Positions 54,068-63,302 of a stretch of DNA of 64,000 nucleotides are shown piece by piece. This DNA comes from Myxococcales bacterium 68-20 (GTDB lineage Bacteria > Myxococcota_A > Polyangia > Polyangiales > Polyangiaceae), in the NCBI GenBank assembly GCA_001899635.1, contig MKVQ01000044.1:235978-299977 (forward strand). Direction: 5' to 3'. The position numbers and the translations under genes were made by a program. Below the pieces are notes generated by a model. That model searched no databases and was not told the origin of the DNA. It saw only the letters and a list, made by a program, of their open reading frames with translations. Each line of letters starts with the position of its first letter. Within the stretch, counting starts at the first letter, position 1.

Positions 54068-55792
54068 TCAGAGGTTCGGGCCTCGGCTCTCGGGGACCAT
54101 GTTGTTCTTCTGGTTCGAGCTGCCGGTGTGGATGTTGGTCATCAGCTCCTGGAGCAGATCGCGCGCCTCGGGCTTCTGCTTCAGGTGGTTGAGGAGCAAC
54201 GTCGTCACGTCGCTGAACGCCTTCTCGAAGTTGATGCCTTCGCGGGTACGGGACGCGACCTTCTCGCGGCCCGCGGCGAGGTCCTCTTCGAGCGCCTCGG
54301 CGTAGCGTGCGAGTTGGGCACGGAGCTCGTCGATCTGCCGGCGTAGATCGCGCGCCTGCTGGTCCTTGATCGCAGCCTTCTGCTCGCGCTCGCCGAGCGC
54401 CTCGCGCCGTGCTTCGAGGAGCGCCGCCGCTGCGCCGGCGCGCTCGTAGATCGCGCGGAGCGTGGTCGGGTTGCCGCCCTGCTGGGCCGCCTGATCGGCC
54501 TGCGCCTTCGCCGTGCCGGCAGCGCGCTCGGCGACCTGGACCAGCTCGCGGAGCTTCGCCGCTTCGTGCTGCTCGGCGGCGGCGTCACGGAGAGCGCGCG
54601 ACTCCTCGTGCGCGAGCTCCTCGACCTTTCGCCCGATCTCCGCGCGGAGCGCGCGACCACGGCGCTCGAGCGACTCGAGCTTGCGCGTGTGGCTCGCGAC
54701 CTCGCCTTCGAGGCGCGTCGCGCGCGAGGCGAGATCCCACGCCTGGACGATGCCCGTCTGGACCTCGGGCGGCGTGTTGCCGGTCGGGTAGACGCGGCTG
54801 ACCATGCGCGAGAAGAGCGCGGCGCGGTTCGCCCACTCGATGACGCCGGGCGACTGCGGCGGCGGCGGAGGGGGCGGCGCGGCGTTTTGCGGATCGGCCT
54901 GGACCTCCCACGGCGTCGAAGGGAGCGAGCGCTGGAGCGCCTTCAGCTCCTCGTGGAGGTGGTGCGCGTCCTGGTAACGCTTGCGACGCTCCTTCTCGAG
55001 GAGCTTGAGGACGATGAGCTCGGCCTGCGGGAGGACGTCCGGCTTGATCGCGCTCGGCTTCGGCGGCGGAGCGGTCCGCTGCATCTCGAGGAGCGTGTCG
55101 CGATCGTTCGAGCGGAACGGGAGCTGTCCCGTGAGCATTTCGTAGAAGAGCACGCCGAGCGCGTAGAGATCGCTCGGGGGGCCGGCCTCTTCGCCGCGCG
55201 CCTGCTCGGGCGACATGTACTCGGGCGTCCCGAAGACCGCGCCCTTCGGAGCGAGCCGCGGGTCCATCGCGAGATGCGCGAGGCCGAAGTCGAGGATTTT
55301 GACGAAGTCCTTTCGGCCGCCGCGCGTGGAGAGCAGGATGTTGTCGCTCTTGAGATCGCGATGCACGACGCCGAGGTCGTGGGCACGCGCGAGCGCGGCG
55401 CACATCTGCTCGAGGATGTCGACGGCGCGTGAGAGCTGGGTCGGGCCCTTCGCGAGCTCACTCGAGAGCGACGTGCCGACGAGGTACTCCATCACGAGAT
55501 AGAGTTCGCCTTCCTCCGTCTCACCGATGTCGTGGATGTCGATGATGTGCGCGTGATCGACGCGGTTCGCGGCGCGCGCCTCGCGGAGCATCCACGCGCG
55601 GAGGTGCGTCTCGCCGCGCAGGTCGGGGCGAATGAGCTTCAGCGCAACGACTCGGTCGATGAGGACGTGACGCGCCCGGTAGACGACGCCCATTCCGCCT
55701 TCGCCGGCTCGAGCTTCGAGCCGATAGCGCCCGGCGACCACTCGACCGAGCATGGGATCCTGCGGCTTCGTTGCGCTACGCGGAGTGTTCAT
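54068..55792 (-). CDS. Ser/Thr protein kinase with C-terminal coiled coil
   Basis: 574 residues, no membrane helix, so soluble. Kinase domain ~22-290: AGEGGMGVVYRARHV, VVALKLIRP, GVVHRDLKSDNILLSTR (~144), KILDFGLAHLAM, GTPEYMSPEQARG. Then a Pro-rich hinge and about 190 residues of heptad-rich helix (ATRLEGEVASHTRKLESLER, EEDLAAGREKVASRTREG) likely forming a dimeric coiled coil, and a C-terminal helix with NHLKQKPEARDLLQELMTNI. S in HRDLKSDN replaces P, as in many active kinases. ATG 55792 follows AAGGA. Possibly phosphorylates a partner bound by the coiled coil. Confidence 0.88.
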   Translation of the reverse strand: MNTPRSATKPQDPMLGRVVAGRYRLEARAGEGGMGVVYRARHVLIDRVVALKLIRPDLRGETHLRAWMLREARAANRVDHAHIIDIHDIGETEEGELYLVMEYLVGTSLSSELAKGPTQLSRAVDILEQMCAALARAHDLGVVHRDLKSDNILLSTRGGRKDFVKILDFGLAHLAMDPRLAPKGAVFGTPEYMSPEQARGEEAGPPSDLYALGVLFYEMLTGQLPFRSNDRDTLLEMQRTAPPPKPSAIKPDVLPQAELIVLKLLEKERRKRYQDAHHLHEELKALQRSLPSTPWEVQADPQNAAPPPPPPPQSPGVIEWANRAALFSRMVSRVYPTGNTPPEVQTGIVQAWDLASRATRLEGEVASHTRKLESLERRGRALRAEIGRKVEELAHEESRALRDAAAEQHEAAKLRELVQVAERAAGTAKAQADQAAQQGGNPTTLRAIYERAGAAAALLEARREALGEREQKAAIKDQQARDLRRQIDELRAQLARYAEALEEDLAAGREKVASRTREGINFEKAFSDVTTLLLNHLKQKPEARDLLQELMTNIHTGSSNQKNNMVPESRGPNL

Positions 55793-56127
55793 TCTTCCTT
55801 CGACCAACCGACACGCGGCGCGTCGGATCTCACTTGGGGAAGAGGCAACTCGAACGCTTCAGAGACCGATGCTCGTCACACCGGAAGGGCGGCGGCCACC
55901 GAAAATCGTTCGAGGTTTCTCGCTGAGGGTACAGCGCTCCGCGGTCAAAAGGAACAGGGGCTTTGTGGCGCCGATCCCACGCGCGAGCGCGTCAGCGACC
56001 CAAAAGAGCCTTGCTTCTCCCCCTCGATTGCCCGGCTCACCTCGACTCGCTACGGCGGCCGCGGTGGACACCTCGCTGGCCACGAGGCGCCGCTCGTACG
56101 CGAACGTCGAGCCGAACCCGCCTCCGA
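55793..56127. other. intergenic region upstream of kinase
   Basis: About 335 bases between the coiled-coil kinase start and the stop of the gene at 56128. Frames here are short and non-conserved. Nothing further was recognised; it should hold the kinase promoter. Confidence 0.4.
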
Positions 56128-56865
56128 TCAGAACGTGACGCGGACCACCGGAAAGCGGAGCTCACTCCCGCGGTTGTCGACGCCCATGCGAGCGCGTTCG
56201 GCGCTGCCGACGACGGGGCGGACCTCGGGGAGGGGGACACCGACGTAGAAATTTCCGTCCCTCACGTTGAAGAGCGACGCCTGCGGTGCGCGCGGTGCCT
56301 GCGTTCCACCACCACCGCCGCTCGGCGCGGGAGCCGGCGTCGGCGCGGGCGGCTCCGTGGTCGGCGTCGTCGCGCTGCCGGGTCCTGGCGTCGTCGCCGG
56401 GGGAGTGGACGGCTCCGCGCCGACGACGCTGCTCCCACCCGGCTTGCCCGGATCGGACGGCGGGGCTTCGACGGGTCTGTCCTCGCGCGCTCCCTCGGTC
56501 GGCATGAAGCGTGTCGCGTCGAGCGCCACGACGACCGCGGGGATGAGAAGTGCAAGGCCGCCCGCAAGCATGTACGCGGGGATGCGTCCGTCTTCGACGG
56601 CCTGCTCGACGAAATAGCCACCGACGCCACCCGCCACTGCGCCGGCACCTGCGCCGACCAGGTAAGCCGTCGTCGATCGAACGCCGAAGAGCGCCTCGCC
56701 GAACACGACGAGCTCACCGCCGAGGAGCGCGCCGCCGGCGATTCCCTTGGCCGTGGGCGTGACCTCGTCTGCCCGAGCCGAGCCGGGAACGGCCAAGATC
56801 GCACCCGCTGCAAGGGCTGCGAGGAGGGTGGAGCGGCGCTTCGTTCCGTCGTTCTTGGTGGCCAT
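56128..56865 (-). CDS. exported membrane protein with Gly-rich helix and Pro-rich linker
   Basis: 245 residues. Signal peptide (STLLAALAAGAILAVPGSAR, cleavage before ADE), then two hydrophobic segments (LVGAGAGAVAGGVGGYFV and YMLAGGLALLIPAVVVALDA), a Pro/Thr/Gly linker ~60 residues, and a C-terminal conserved-looking block LFNVRDGNFYVGVPLPEVRP. No known family. Soluble tail may lie in the periplasm. Start ATG 56865. Divergent from the gene at 57093. Confidence 0.6.
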   Translation of the reverse strand: MATKNDGTKRRSTLLAALAAGAILAVPGSARADEVTPTAKGIAGGALLGGELVVFGEALFGVRSTTAYLVGAGAGAVAGGVGGYFVEQAVEDGRIPAYMLAGGLALLIPAVVVALDATRFMPTEGAREDRPVEAPPSDPGKPGGSSVVGAEPSTPPATTPGPGSATTPTTEPPAPTPAPAPSGGGGGTQAPRAPQASLFNVRDGNFYVGVPLPEVRPVVGSAERARMGVDNRGSELRFPVVRVTF

Positions 56866-57024
56866 GGGGATCGTCCGAAGGGAAGAGGTCCGAGACGGTT
56901 GGTGCCCGAACCTAACACGACGTTCACGGTCGCCGAAAGCTCGGCCTGGGCGGCCGGAAGGAGGGCACCCGCTTCGGCTGCGCGCGCGTGTAGATTCCAT
57001 CGGGTTCTTTGGGTTCGCCCTCGC

Positions 57025-57062
57025 TTCGACCTCGCCTCGGCGTCGACCGAGGCGAGGTCGAA
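57025..57062. promoter_or_regulatory. 16-bp perfect inverted repeat in divergent promoter region
   Basis: TTCGACCTCGCCTCGG (57025-57040), loop CGTCGA, CCGAGGCGAGGTCGAA (57047-57062). It sits 30 bases before the ATG of the membrane protein at 57093. Could be an operator palindrome, a 5' UTR hairpin or a terminator of an unseen transcript. Confidence 0.6.
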
Positions 57063-57092
57063 CCAAGCGGTTTTCGATGGGAATCTCCGGTC

Positions 57093-58139
57093 ATGCTTGA
57101 ACGATCGAAGGCACTGCTCCTCGAACGAGGCCGGCGCCTTCGTCGTGATCCCATGGCGCCGCCGGCGGCGGTCGCGGCGATCTCCGCGACCGCGCTCATC
57201 CTCGGAGCTGCGCTCGTCGGGGCGACGATCCGGCTCCTGCCGTGGGCGCTCGATCCGACGATCGGATGGAGCACGCTCGCTCCGTTCGCGAAGAGCCTCC
57301 TCACGGTGGCGTTCGAGGCTGCGCTGATGACGGGATGGCCTGTCGGATGGGCGCTCGCCACGCAGCGCCTCGTGGAGCGAGGAGAGGCGCGCGTGCTCGC
57401 GTCACTCGGTGAGCCTCCCTTGCGGACGATCTCGCGCCTCGTCCCGCAAGCGGTGCTCCTCGGGGCCGTCCTCGTCTCGTCGTCGACGTTGCTCGGACGA
57501 GACGCGGTGGCTCCCGGGCGGATCGTCAACGAGTTGCTCGTCGAGGGCCGTCGGGCATGCGAGCCCGGGACGACCCACGGGATTCCCTTCGTCTCGGCGA
57601 CCTGGCTCTGCCCGTCGCACGAAGACGCGCCGCCGCGCCTCGTCGGTCGTGCGCCGATCGGCAACGTCGTCTTCACCGCCGAAGACGCGAAGGTGAGCGA
57701 CGACCTGCGCCGGATCGAGCTCGCCAAGGCGCGGCTCGCGCTTCCGACGGGCTCGGCCGGAACGACCGTGCGCGCTCGCGTCGACACGCTGGTCCTCCGA
57801 GGCCTGGCGCCCTGGGCGCGCGCGTCGTCGCTTCCACCGCCGCTTCGCGCGGCCGTCGTCACCGGCTCGTCGCTCGTCGCCGGATGTGCAGCCGTGGCCG
57901 CGATCCTTCGAGGGCGAAGGCGTCGCGTCGGCGGTGTGGCGGCCGCTGCGATCGGCGCGGCAGGCCCGCTCGCGGCGCTGGCGACGCTTCGTGCGCTCGA
58001 GCTTAGGTTGCCGGAGACCGCGCCGGGCGCGTGGCTTCTCGCGTTCGGGCTCGTTCCGTTCGCAGCGTTCGTTGCCGTGATTGCTGCGGTTGCGCTCGTG
58101 ACGGCCTTGCCCGAGAGACGGCGCGCTGATAGCAAATAG
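57093..58139 (+). CDS. integral membrane protein, unknown
   Basis: 348 residues. About six hydrophobic segments (VAAISATALILGAALVGATI, LLTVAFEAALMTGWPVGWAL, VPQAVLLGAVLVSSSTLL, VVTGSSLVAGCAAVAAIL, VAAAAIGAAGPLAALATL, LLAFGLVPFAAFVAVIAAVA) with a soluble loop ~140-245 containing two cysteines (RRACEPGTTHGIPFVSATWL, CPSHEDA). The first three segments are faintly reminiscent of LptF/LptG, but this is weak. Close upstream of tatA (65 bases). Confidence 0.55.
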   Translation: MLERSKALLLERGRRLRRDPMAPPAAVAAISATALILGAALVGATIRLLPWALDPTIGWSTLAPFAKSLLTVAFEAALMTGWPVGWALATQRLVERGEARVLASLGEPPLRTISRLVPQAVLLGAVLVSSSTLLGRDAVAPGRIVNELLVEGRRACEPGTTHGIPFVSATWLCPSHEDAPPRLVGRAPIGNVVFTAEDAKVSDDLRRIELAKARLALPTGSAGTTVRARVDTLVLRGLAPWARASSLPPPLRAAVVTGSSLVAGCAAVAAILRGRRRRVGGVAAAAIGAAGPLAALATLRALELRLPETAPGAWLLAFGLVPFAAFVAVIAAVALVTALPERRRADSK

Positions 58140-58203
58140 GGACGCTGTGTCCTAAACACGGCGCATCGTTTCGAAGGTCCATTGCGACCGCCGGAGAACC
58201 GTC

Positions 58204-58449
58204 ATGCTGGGTGGACTCGGAGCACCGGAGCTCATCGTCATCGCGCTGATCGCGCTGCTGCTCTTTGGTGCCGGCCGCATCGCGGACATCGGCAAGGGGC
58301 TCGGTCAGGGCATCAAGAACTTCAAGCAGGGCCTGAAGGAAGCCGGGGACGCGGAAGAGGATAAGGACGAAGTCCTCGACGCGAAGGCGAAGAAGGCCGA
58401 GAAGCCCAAGGCCGAGAAGGCGAAGAGCGAGGCCGCCGAGGAGGCCTGA
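58204..58449 (+). CDS. tatA: Sec-independent protein translocase TatA
   Basis: 81 residues. Single N-terminal membrane helix GAPELIVIALIALLLFGAGR followed by the amphipathic helix IADIGKGLGQGIKNFKQGLK, then a Lys/Ala/Glu-rich tail; the classic TatA/E layout. The pore-forming part of the twin-arginine export system; tatB and tatC are not in this window. A twin-arginine substrate gene lies convergent just downstream. Confidence 0.93.
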   Translation: MLGGLGAPELIVIALIALLLFGAGRIADIGKGLGQGIKNFKQGLKEAGDAEEDKDEVLDAKAKKAEKPKAEKAKSEAAEEA

Positions 58450-58509
58450 TCCTCGCGTCCGTCGCGTCGCCCCCGTCGTAGCGCGAATGCGCGAGCGAGG
58501 TCGCTGGGG

Positions 58510-59334
58510 TCAGACGCCGTTCTTCTTCAGCCACGCGAGCAGCTTCAGCCACGCGTCGTCGGCCGCCGCCTTGGAGTAGCTCGGGCGGTAGTCGGCGTAG
58601 AAGCCGTGCTCGGCGTCGGGATAGACGTGGATCTCGGAGCCGGTCTTGCCGTTCCCGAGCTCGCGACGCATCAGCTCGACCTGCGAGACGGGGATCCCTG
58701 CGTCGTGTCCGGCGTAGAGGCCGAGGACCGGCGCCTTCAGCTTCGAGCCGACGTCGAGCGGCGTCGTCGTCTGGTTCGCGTTCACCGCGTGTGAGATGCG
58801 GCCGTACCAGGCGACGCCGGCCTTCACGTTCGAGGCCCCGCGCGCTGCGTAGAGCCACACGATGCGGCCGCCCCAGCAGAAGCCCGTGATCGCGACGCGG
58901 CCGTCATCGACCTTGCCGCTCTTCTTCGCCCACGCGACGGTGGCGTCGAGATCGCTCATGACCTGGTCATCGGGCACCTTGCCGACGACCTTCAAGATCT
59001 CCTCGAAGCCCTGGAGCTTCGAGACGTCCCCCTGGCGTGCGTAGAGCTCCGGAGCGACCGCCATGTAGCCGGCCTTCGCGAGGCGGCGGCACACGTCCTT
59101 GATGTGCTCGTGGACGCCGAAGATCTCGTGGACGACGAGGACGAGAGGGAAGGGCCCCTTGCCCTCGGGCATCGCGCGGTACGCGGGCATCGCGCCGATC
59201 TTCACCTCGCCGGCGACGAGGCCGGAGCTGTCCGTCGTGATGGTCTCCGCCGAGACCGGGCTCACCGCGAGCGCGAAGCCGGTGGCGAGAGAGGTGACGA
59301 CGAACGCGCGGCGCGAGAGATCGGAGCCCATCAC
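58510..59334 (-). CDS. Tat-exported dienelactone hydrolase-family protein
   Basis: 274 residues. Twin-arginine signal [20 protein letters not shown], cleavage near VSAE. Dienelactone-hydrolase fold with Cys nucleophile in GFCWGG (Cys153), Asp in YAGHDAGIP and His in DAEHGFY; also [20 protein letters not shown], the Glu that tunes the cysteine. Likely a periplasmic hydrolase. Its export route matches the neighbouring tatA gene (convergent, 60 bases apart). Confidence 0.9.
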   Translation of the reverse strand: MMGSDLSRRAFVVTSLATGFALAVSPVSAETITTDSSGLVAGEVKIGAMPAYRAMPEGKGPFPLVLVVHEIFGVHEHIKDVCRRLAKAGYMAVAPELYARQGDVSKLQGFEEILKVVGKVPDDQVMSDLDATVAWAKKSGKVDDGRVAITGFCWGGRIVWLYAARGASNVKAGVAWYGRISHAVNANQTTTPLDVGSKLKAPVLGLYAGHDAGIPVSQVELMRRELGNGKTGSEIHVYPDAEHGFYADYRPSYSKAAADDAWLKLLAWLKKNGV

Positions 59335-59396
59335 CTTCGAGCGTTATCACAACACGTCGGGACGCGAGGGCCGCGGCTCGCGACTTCCTCGGGACG

Positions 59397-60752
59397 CTAC
59401 GACTTCGGGTTCGTGACGCGTCCGGCGAAGAGGATGCGGCCATGCTTCGCATCGTGGATGAGGAAGATGAAGGGATGGTCGGCGCGGAACTCGACGACCG
59501 GGCCGGTGATCATGCTCGTCGTGCGCATCGTCGCGCCGGTCGCGGCGGCCGCCTCGGTGCCGAGCTCGTCGACCGCGATCCACGTCTGGTGGAAGACCTG
59601 GTTCACGTAGAGGCGCGCGCTCGGGAGCGGATCGGCGATGCCGCTGAAGTCCGCCTTCTCGGTGAACGCGGACTTCATCCCGAGGTCCTGCAGCGTCGTG
59701 TTCATCACGCCGCCGCTGCGGAACCCGAAGCGCGGAAGCGTGACGTTCACGCGAGCGGTCGAGAGCGCGCCCGTCCACTTGTCGAGCTTTTCGGGCGTGA
59801 GGTTCGCCTCGAGCTTTGCGAGCGCGCTCGGCTGCGGATCGTCGGGCAGGATGACGAGCATCGAGAGCTGACTCTCGGCGTAGCGAAGCTCGAGGACCTT
59901 GAGGCCCGGCTCGGTCGCGACGCGCAGCGAGTCGGTGAGGTGCATCAGCGGGACCGTGACGGACTTCTTTCCGTCGGTCTTGAACGGCTCGTCCTTCGTC
60001 GCCGACTTCGGGAACGGAAACTCCCAGCGGCCCTTGAACCAGATCGCGTTGGTGACGACGAGGCGGGTCTGCGAATCGAGCGAGCCCTGCGGGAGAAGGT
60101 CGGTGATCTTGTCCTTCGTCTTCTCCGCCACCCACGTGTTGATCGTCTTCCGGGCGTCGTCGGGCTTCGCGTAGTCGACGGCCTGTGGCGCGGCGCCGAA
60201 CGCGCTCTCTGCCGTCTTCACGAAGTCGGGCTGGATCGAGAAGTCGTTGTCGACCCACAGACGGGTCGCGATGTTCAGCTCGGCGCTGCCCTTCGTGTCC
60301 TGCCACGCATCGAGCTCCGCACGCGCGAGACGAGCGGCGATCTTCGGATCGTTGTCGAGATCGAGTGCGATCGCCATCTCGCGGGCGGTCGGTCCACGCG
60401 CGCCGAAGTACGTGGTGCCGAGCGCATGCCGCAGGCTCGTGCCCGAGACCATCGCGTTCTCGGACGGCTTCTTCGCACGGGCGAGGACCTTGAGCGCGAA
60501 GGCGTTCGCGTTGCGGACGTCCGCCGAGAGCTCGCCGCTCGCGATGGTCGGCTCGGGGGTCGTCGCAGACGGAAGGTTCTCGGACTTCACGGGCGTGGAC
60601 GAATCGACGGGGGCCGTCGTGACGGGCGGCGGCTCGGACGGCTGCCCCTTTGCCGCCGCGGACGTTGGACCGGGAGTCGCGCCTTCGCAAGCCGTGAGGG
60701 CAAGACCGACCGGAACGACGACCACCCACCGAAGCACGCGCGGCAAGAACAT
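59397..60752 (-). CDS. lipoprotein serpin (serine protease inhibitor)
   Basis: 451 residues. Lipobox ALTAC, a Thr/Pro/Ser-rich linker of ~60 residues, then a full serpin domain (SGTSLRHALGTTYFGARGPT, LVVTNAIWFKGRWEFPF, VTLPRFGFRSGGVMNTTLQD, VFHQTWIAVDELGTEAAAAT). The hinge GTEAAAAT with small residues is the mark of inhibitory serpins; counting from it, the P1-P1' bond falls near Thr-Ser in RTTSMITGP. After the loop comes VEFRADHPFIFLIHD, another family block. Likely a surface-bound inhibitor of proteases. Confidence 0.9.
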   Translation of the reverse strand: MFLPRVLRWVVVVPVGLALTACEGATPGPTSAAAKGQPSEPPPVTTAPVDSSTPVKSENLPSATTPEPTIASGELSADVRNANAFALKVLARAKKPSENAMVSGTSLRHALGTTYFGARGPTAREMAIALDLDNDPKIAARLARAELDAWQDTKGSAELNIATRLWVDNDFSIQPDFVKTAESAFGAAPQAVDYAKPDDARKTINTWVAEKTKDKITDLLPQGSLDSQTRLVVTNAIWFKGRWEFPFPKSATKDEPFKTDGKKSVTVPLMHLTDSLRVATEPGLKVLELRYAESQLSMLVILPDDPQPSALAKLEANLTPEKLDKWTGALSTARVNVTLPRFGFRSGGVMNTTLQDLGMKSAFTEKADFSGIADPLPSARLYVNQVFHQTWIAVDELGTEAAAATGATMRTTSMITGPVVEFRADHPFIFLIHDAKHGRILFAGRVTNPKS

Positions 60753-60804
60753 CTCCCTCCAGCTATGGCCGTACGCTGTCGAGCGTCAAGCTGGGCGGCC
60801 GTTT

Positions 60805-61632
60805 CTATTCGCGGATGCCGCCAGCCCATGTGATCGCCTCGCGCAGTGTCGCCCCGTCTTCTGCGGCGTACGTGTGTCCGACCCGACCGAGGTTGAAGAA
60901 CCTCGCCTCGATCCCTTCACGCTGGAGGCGCTTCGTGTCCTCGATGAGCGGTGCGTGTGCAGCGTCGGCGGAGCCTGCCGCGAGCGCGACGCGAACGACG
61001 CCGGCCTCGCGAAGCTTCTGCGCGCTCGGGTGCGCCTCGGGCGCGGCGATGAGCACGAGCCCGCGGAAGCGCGCCTGGCGGGTCTTCACGAGATCGAGAG
61101 CGACGTAGCCCCCCTGCGAGAAGCCGACGGCGACCCCGGGCTCCGATGATGCGCCGTTCGCTCGAGCGGCTCGCATCGCGCGCGCGACGACGGTGCCTTG
61201 CTCGAAGACGTCACCTCCCCACGAGGCGGTGCCGGTCTCCTCGTGCTTCGCGCCTTCGGGGCACACGAGCCAGCCGAGCTCGCTCGCGCCGTCACGAAAC
61301 CACGGGCACCCGTTCTCCGGTCGGCCGTGAATGCCGTGGAGGTAAACGACCGTCATCGGATGCGAAGCAGCGCTCGCCGCCGGCGGGTAGGCGAGGAGGT
61401 CGCGTCCTTCGGAGCGGAGGCGCACGGGGCTCGACGAGTAGTGGCCGCGGCTCGCTCCATCGGCCTTCGCGCCGGTGAGGTCCGTCGTACGGGCCGTTGC
61501 CTTCGGAGCTTCCTCCGCCGGCGACGAGGTGCCGGCCGCGGCGCGGCTCACGAAGACGGTGCCGAGCGAGGTGGCAGCGACGAGACAAAAGACGGCCGTG
61601 CGCGCGAAGACGCGCGAGAACGAGATCGACAT
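60805..61632 (-). CDS. exported alpha/beta hydrolase
   Basis: 275 residues. Signal peptide (FARTAVFCLVAATSLGTVFV, cleavage near SRAAAG). Alpha/beta hydrolase motifs: VVYLHGIHGRPENGCPWF (oxyanion region), nucleophile GFSQGGYVALDL, late acid near AAGSADAAHAP, and His in GRVGHTYA. Function and substrate unknown. Upstream GGAGAG precedes ATG 61632. Confidence 0.8.
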   Translation of the reverse strand: MSISFSRVFARTAVFCLVAATSLGTVFVSRAAAGTSSPAEEAPKATARTTDLTGAKADGASRGHYSSSPVRLRSEGRDLLAYPPAASAASHPMTVVYLHGIHGRPENGCPWFRDGASELGWLVCPEGAKHEETGTASWGGDVFEQGTVVARAMRAARANGASSEPGVAVGFSQGGYVALDLVKTRQARFRGLVLIAAPEAHPSAQKLREAGVVRVALAAGSADAAHAPLIEDTKRLQREGIEARFFNLGRVGHTYAAEDGATLREAITWAGGIRE

Positions 61633-62042
61633 GAGTGGTCTCTCCGGGGGCTCGGGACGCAGGACGACGGATCGCGCGACGCGGCCTGCTGAGGAGCCGT
61701 GTCAGCGCGGTGGGCGGCGGTCGTCGGTTTGCAGCCCGAGCACGCCGAAGCTCTTGGCCAAGGGAACTGCAGCGCTTGTGCCGGTCACGTGGCAGAGGGC
61801 GCCGGGGTCACTTGTCGCGAGCCTGCGAGTACTTCGCGCGGAGACGGCGGAGTGTGACGTGGGGAACGTGACACGCGCGCGTGTTCCTGAACGCCCACGC
61901 CCGCCGCTCCTCGGAAGCCGCGCCGCCGGCATGCCCTTCGCTCACGTCGCCGCGTCGCGCGTCAGCGCGATCGAAGGGTCTCGCGTGTCGATGCCTCACA
62001 CCTCTCGCCAGAGCGAGAAAGCCTGACTAGGCTACGGGCCAA
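61633..62042. other. divergent intergenic region before aminotransferase
   Basis: About 410 bases. A nearly palindromic 23-base stretch (GTGTGACGT-GGGGA-ACGTGACAC, 61852-61874) is the only structure noticed, possibly an operator. No gene or RNA supported. Confidence 0.35.
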
Positions 62043-63248
62043 ATGCCGAGCACCCTTGCCCGCCGCCTCGATGCCGTTCAGCCCAGTGTGACCCTCGCGA
62101 TGAATGCGAAGGCCGCCGAGCTTCGCACCAAGGGCGCCGACGTCTATGCGTTTGGCGTCGGAGAGCCCGACTTCGAGCCGCCCGCCTTCGTCCTCGATGC
62201 CGCTCGCGCGGCTTTGGAGAAGGGCGTGTCGAAGTACACTGCGGTGAGCGGCATTCCGGCGCTGAAGCAGGCGATCTGCGCCCGCACGAGCGAGGTCCGT
62301 GGCTGGTCGCCGAAGCCCTCCCAGGTGACGGTCTCCGTCGGCGCGAAGCACGCGCTCTTCAACCTCGCCCTCGCGCTCTACGAGCCGGGCGACGAGGTGA
62401 TCATCCCGACGCCGTACTGGGTGAGCTACCCGGAGCAGGTCAAGCTCTGCGGTGCGACGCCGGTCTTCGTCGAGACGACCGAAGCGGACGGCTTCAAGAT
62501 GTCGCCGCAGGCGTTCGAGAAGGCGCTCAGCCCGCGCACGAAGGCGGTCATCCTCTGCTCGCCGTCGAACCCGACCGGCTCCGCGTACAGCGCGGCCGAG
62601 CTCCAGGCGATCGTCGACGTGTGGAAGAAGAGCGACTCGTGGCTCATCGTCGACGAGATCTACGCGGACCTCGTCTACGACGGCTTCAAGCATGTCTCGG
62701 CCGCGAAGCTCGCGGGCGACGCCATCAATCGCGTCATCGTCGTCGACGGCGTCTCGAAGACGTACGCGATGACGGGCTGGCGCATCGGCTGGAGCATCAC
62801 GCCGGAGCCCCTCGCGAAGGCGCTCGACACCGTGCAGGGACAGAGCACCACGAACGCGACGGCGATCGCGCAGCACGCCGCCATGGCGGCGATCACCGGC
62901 CCGCAGGACGAGGTCGAGAAGATGCGCCTCCAGTTCGAGAAGCGGCGCATGGTGATGGTCGAAGGCCTGCGTTCGATCTCGGGCGTGACGTGCCGCGTGC
63001 CGGAAGGCGCGTTCTACGCGTTTGCGGACTGCCGCGCGCTCTACGGCATCCCCTTCAAGGGTAAGCCGATCGCGAGCGACGAGGACGTCGCGTTCTTCAT
63101 GCTCGAGGAAGCGCACGTCGCGGCGGTGCCGGGCGGCGCGTTCGGCGCGCCGGGCTACGTCCGATTCAGCTACGCGACGAACGAGGAGCGGATCCGTGGC
63201 GGCATCGCGGCGATCAAGGCCGCGGTCGAGCGCGCGAAGAAGGGCTGA
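62043..63248 (+). CDS. aspartate aminotransferase (class I, Ib type)
   Basis: 401 residues. PLP-dependent fold type I: YAFGVGEPDFEPPAFV, VGAKHALFNLALAL, IPTPYWVSYPEQVKLCGATP (Tyr/Trp cofactor region), CSPSNPTGSAYSAAEL (Asn ligand), VDEIYADLVYDG (Asp, Tyr), VDGVSKTYAMTGWRIGW (Schiff-base Lys), VRFSYATNEE (substrate Arg). Length and motifs match bacterial aspC/aspB type Ib enzymes that may also accept prephenate. Start ATG 62043. Confidence 0.9.
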   Translation: MPSTLARRLDAVQPSVTLAMNAKAAELRTKGADVYAFGVGEPDFEPPAFVLDAARAALEKGVSKYTAVSGIPALKQAICARTSEVRGWSPKPSQVTVSVGAKHALFNLALALYEPGDEVIIPTPYWVSYPEQVKLCGATPVFVETTEADGFKMSPQAFEKALSPRTKAVILCSPSNPTGSAYSAAELQAIVDVWKKSDSWLIVDEIYADLVYDGFKHVSAAKLAGDAINRVIVVDGVSKTYAMTGWRIGWSITPEPLAKALDTVQGQSTTNATAIAQHAAMAAITGPQDEVEKMRLQFEKRRMVMVEGLRSISGVTCRVPEGAFYAFADCRALYGIPFKGKPIASDEDVAFFMLEEAHVAAVPGGAFGAPGYVRFSYATNEERIRGGIAAIKAAVERAKKG

Positions 63249-63261
63249 CCGCTCTCGCGTG

Positions 63262-63291
63262 GCAGATCGCGATCGCGATCGCGGTCTGCCG
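63262..63291 (+). terminator. hairpin downstream of aminotransferase
   Basis: GGCAGA ... TCTGCC arms enclose T-CGCGATCG-CGATCGCG-G, a long self-complementary core. First of several hairpins in this gap. Confidence 0.65.
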
Positions 63292-63302
63292 AGTGTGCCC
63301 GT

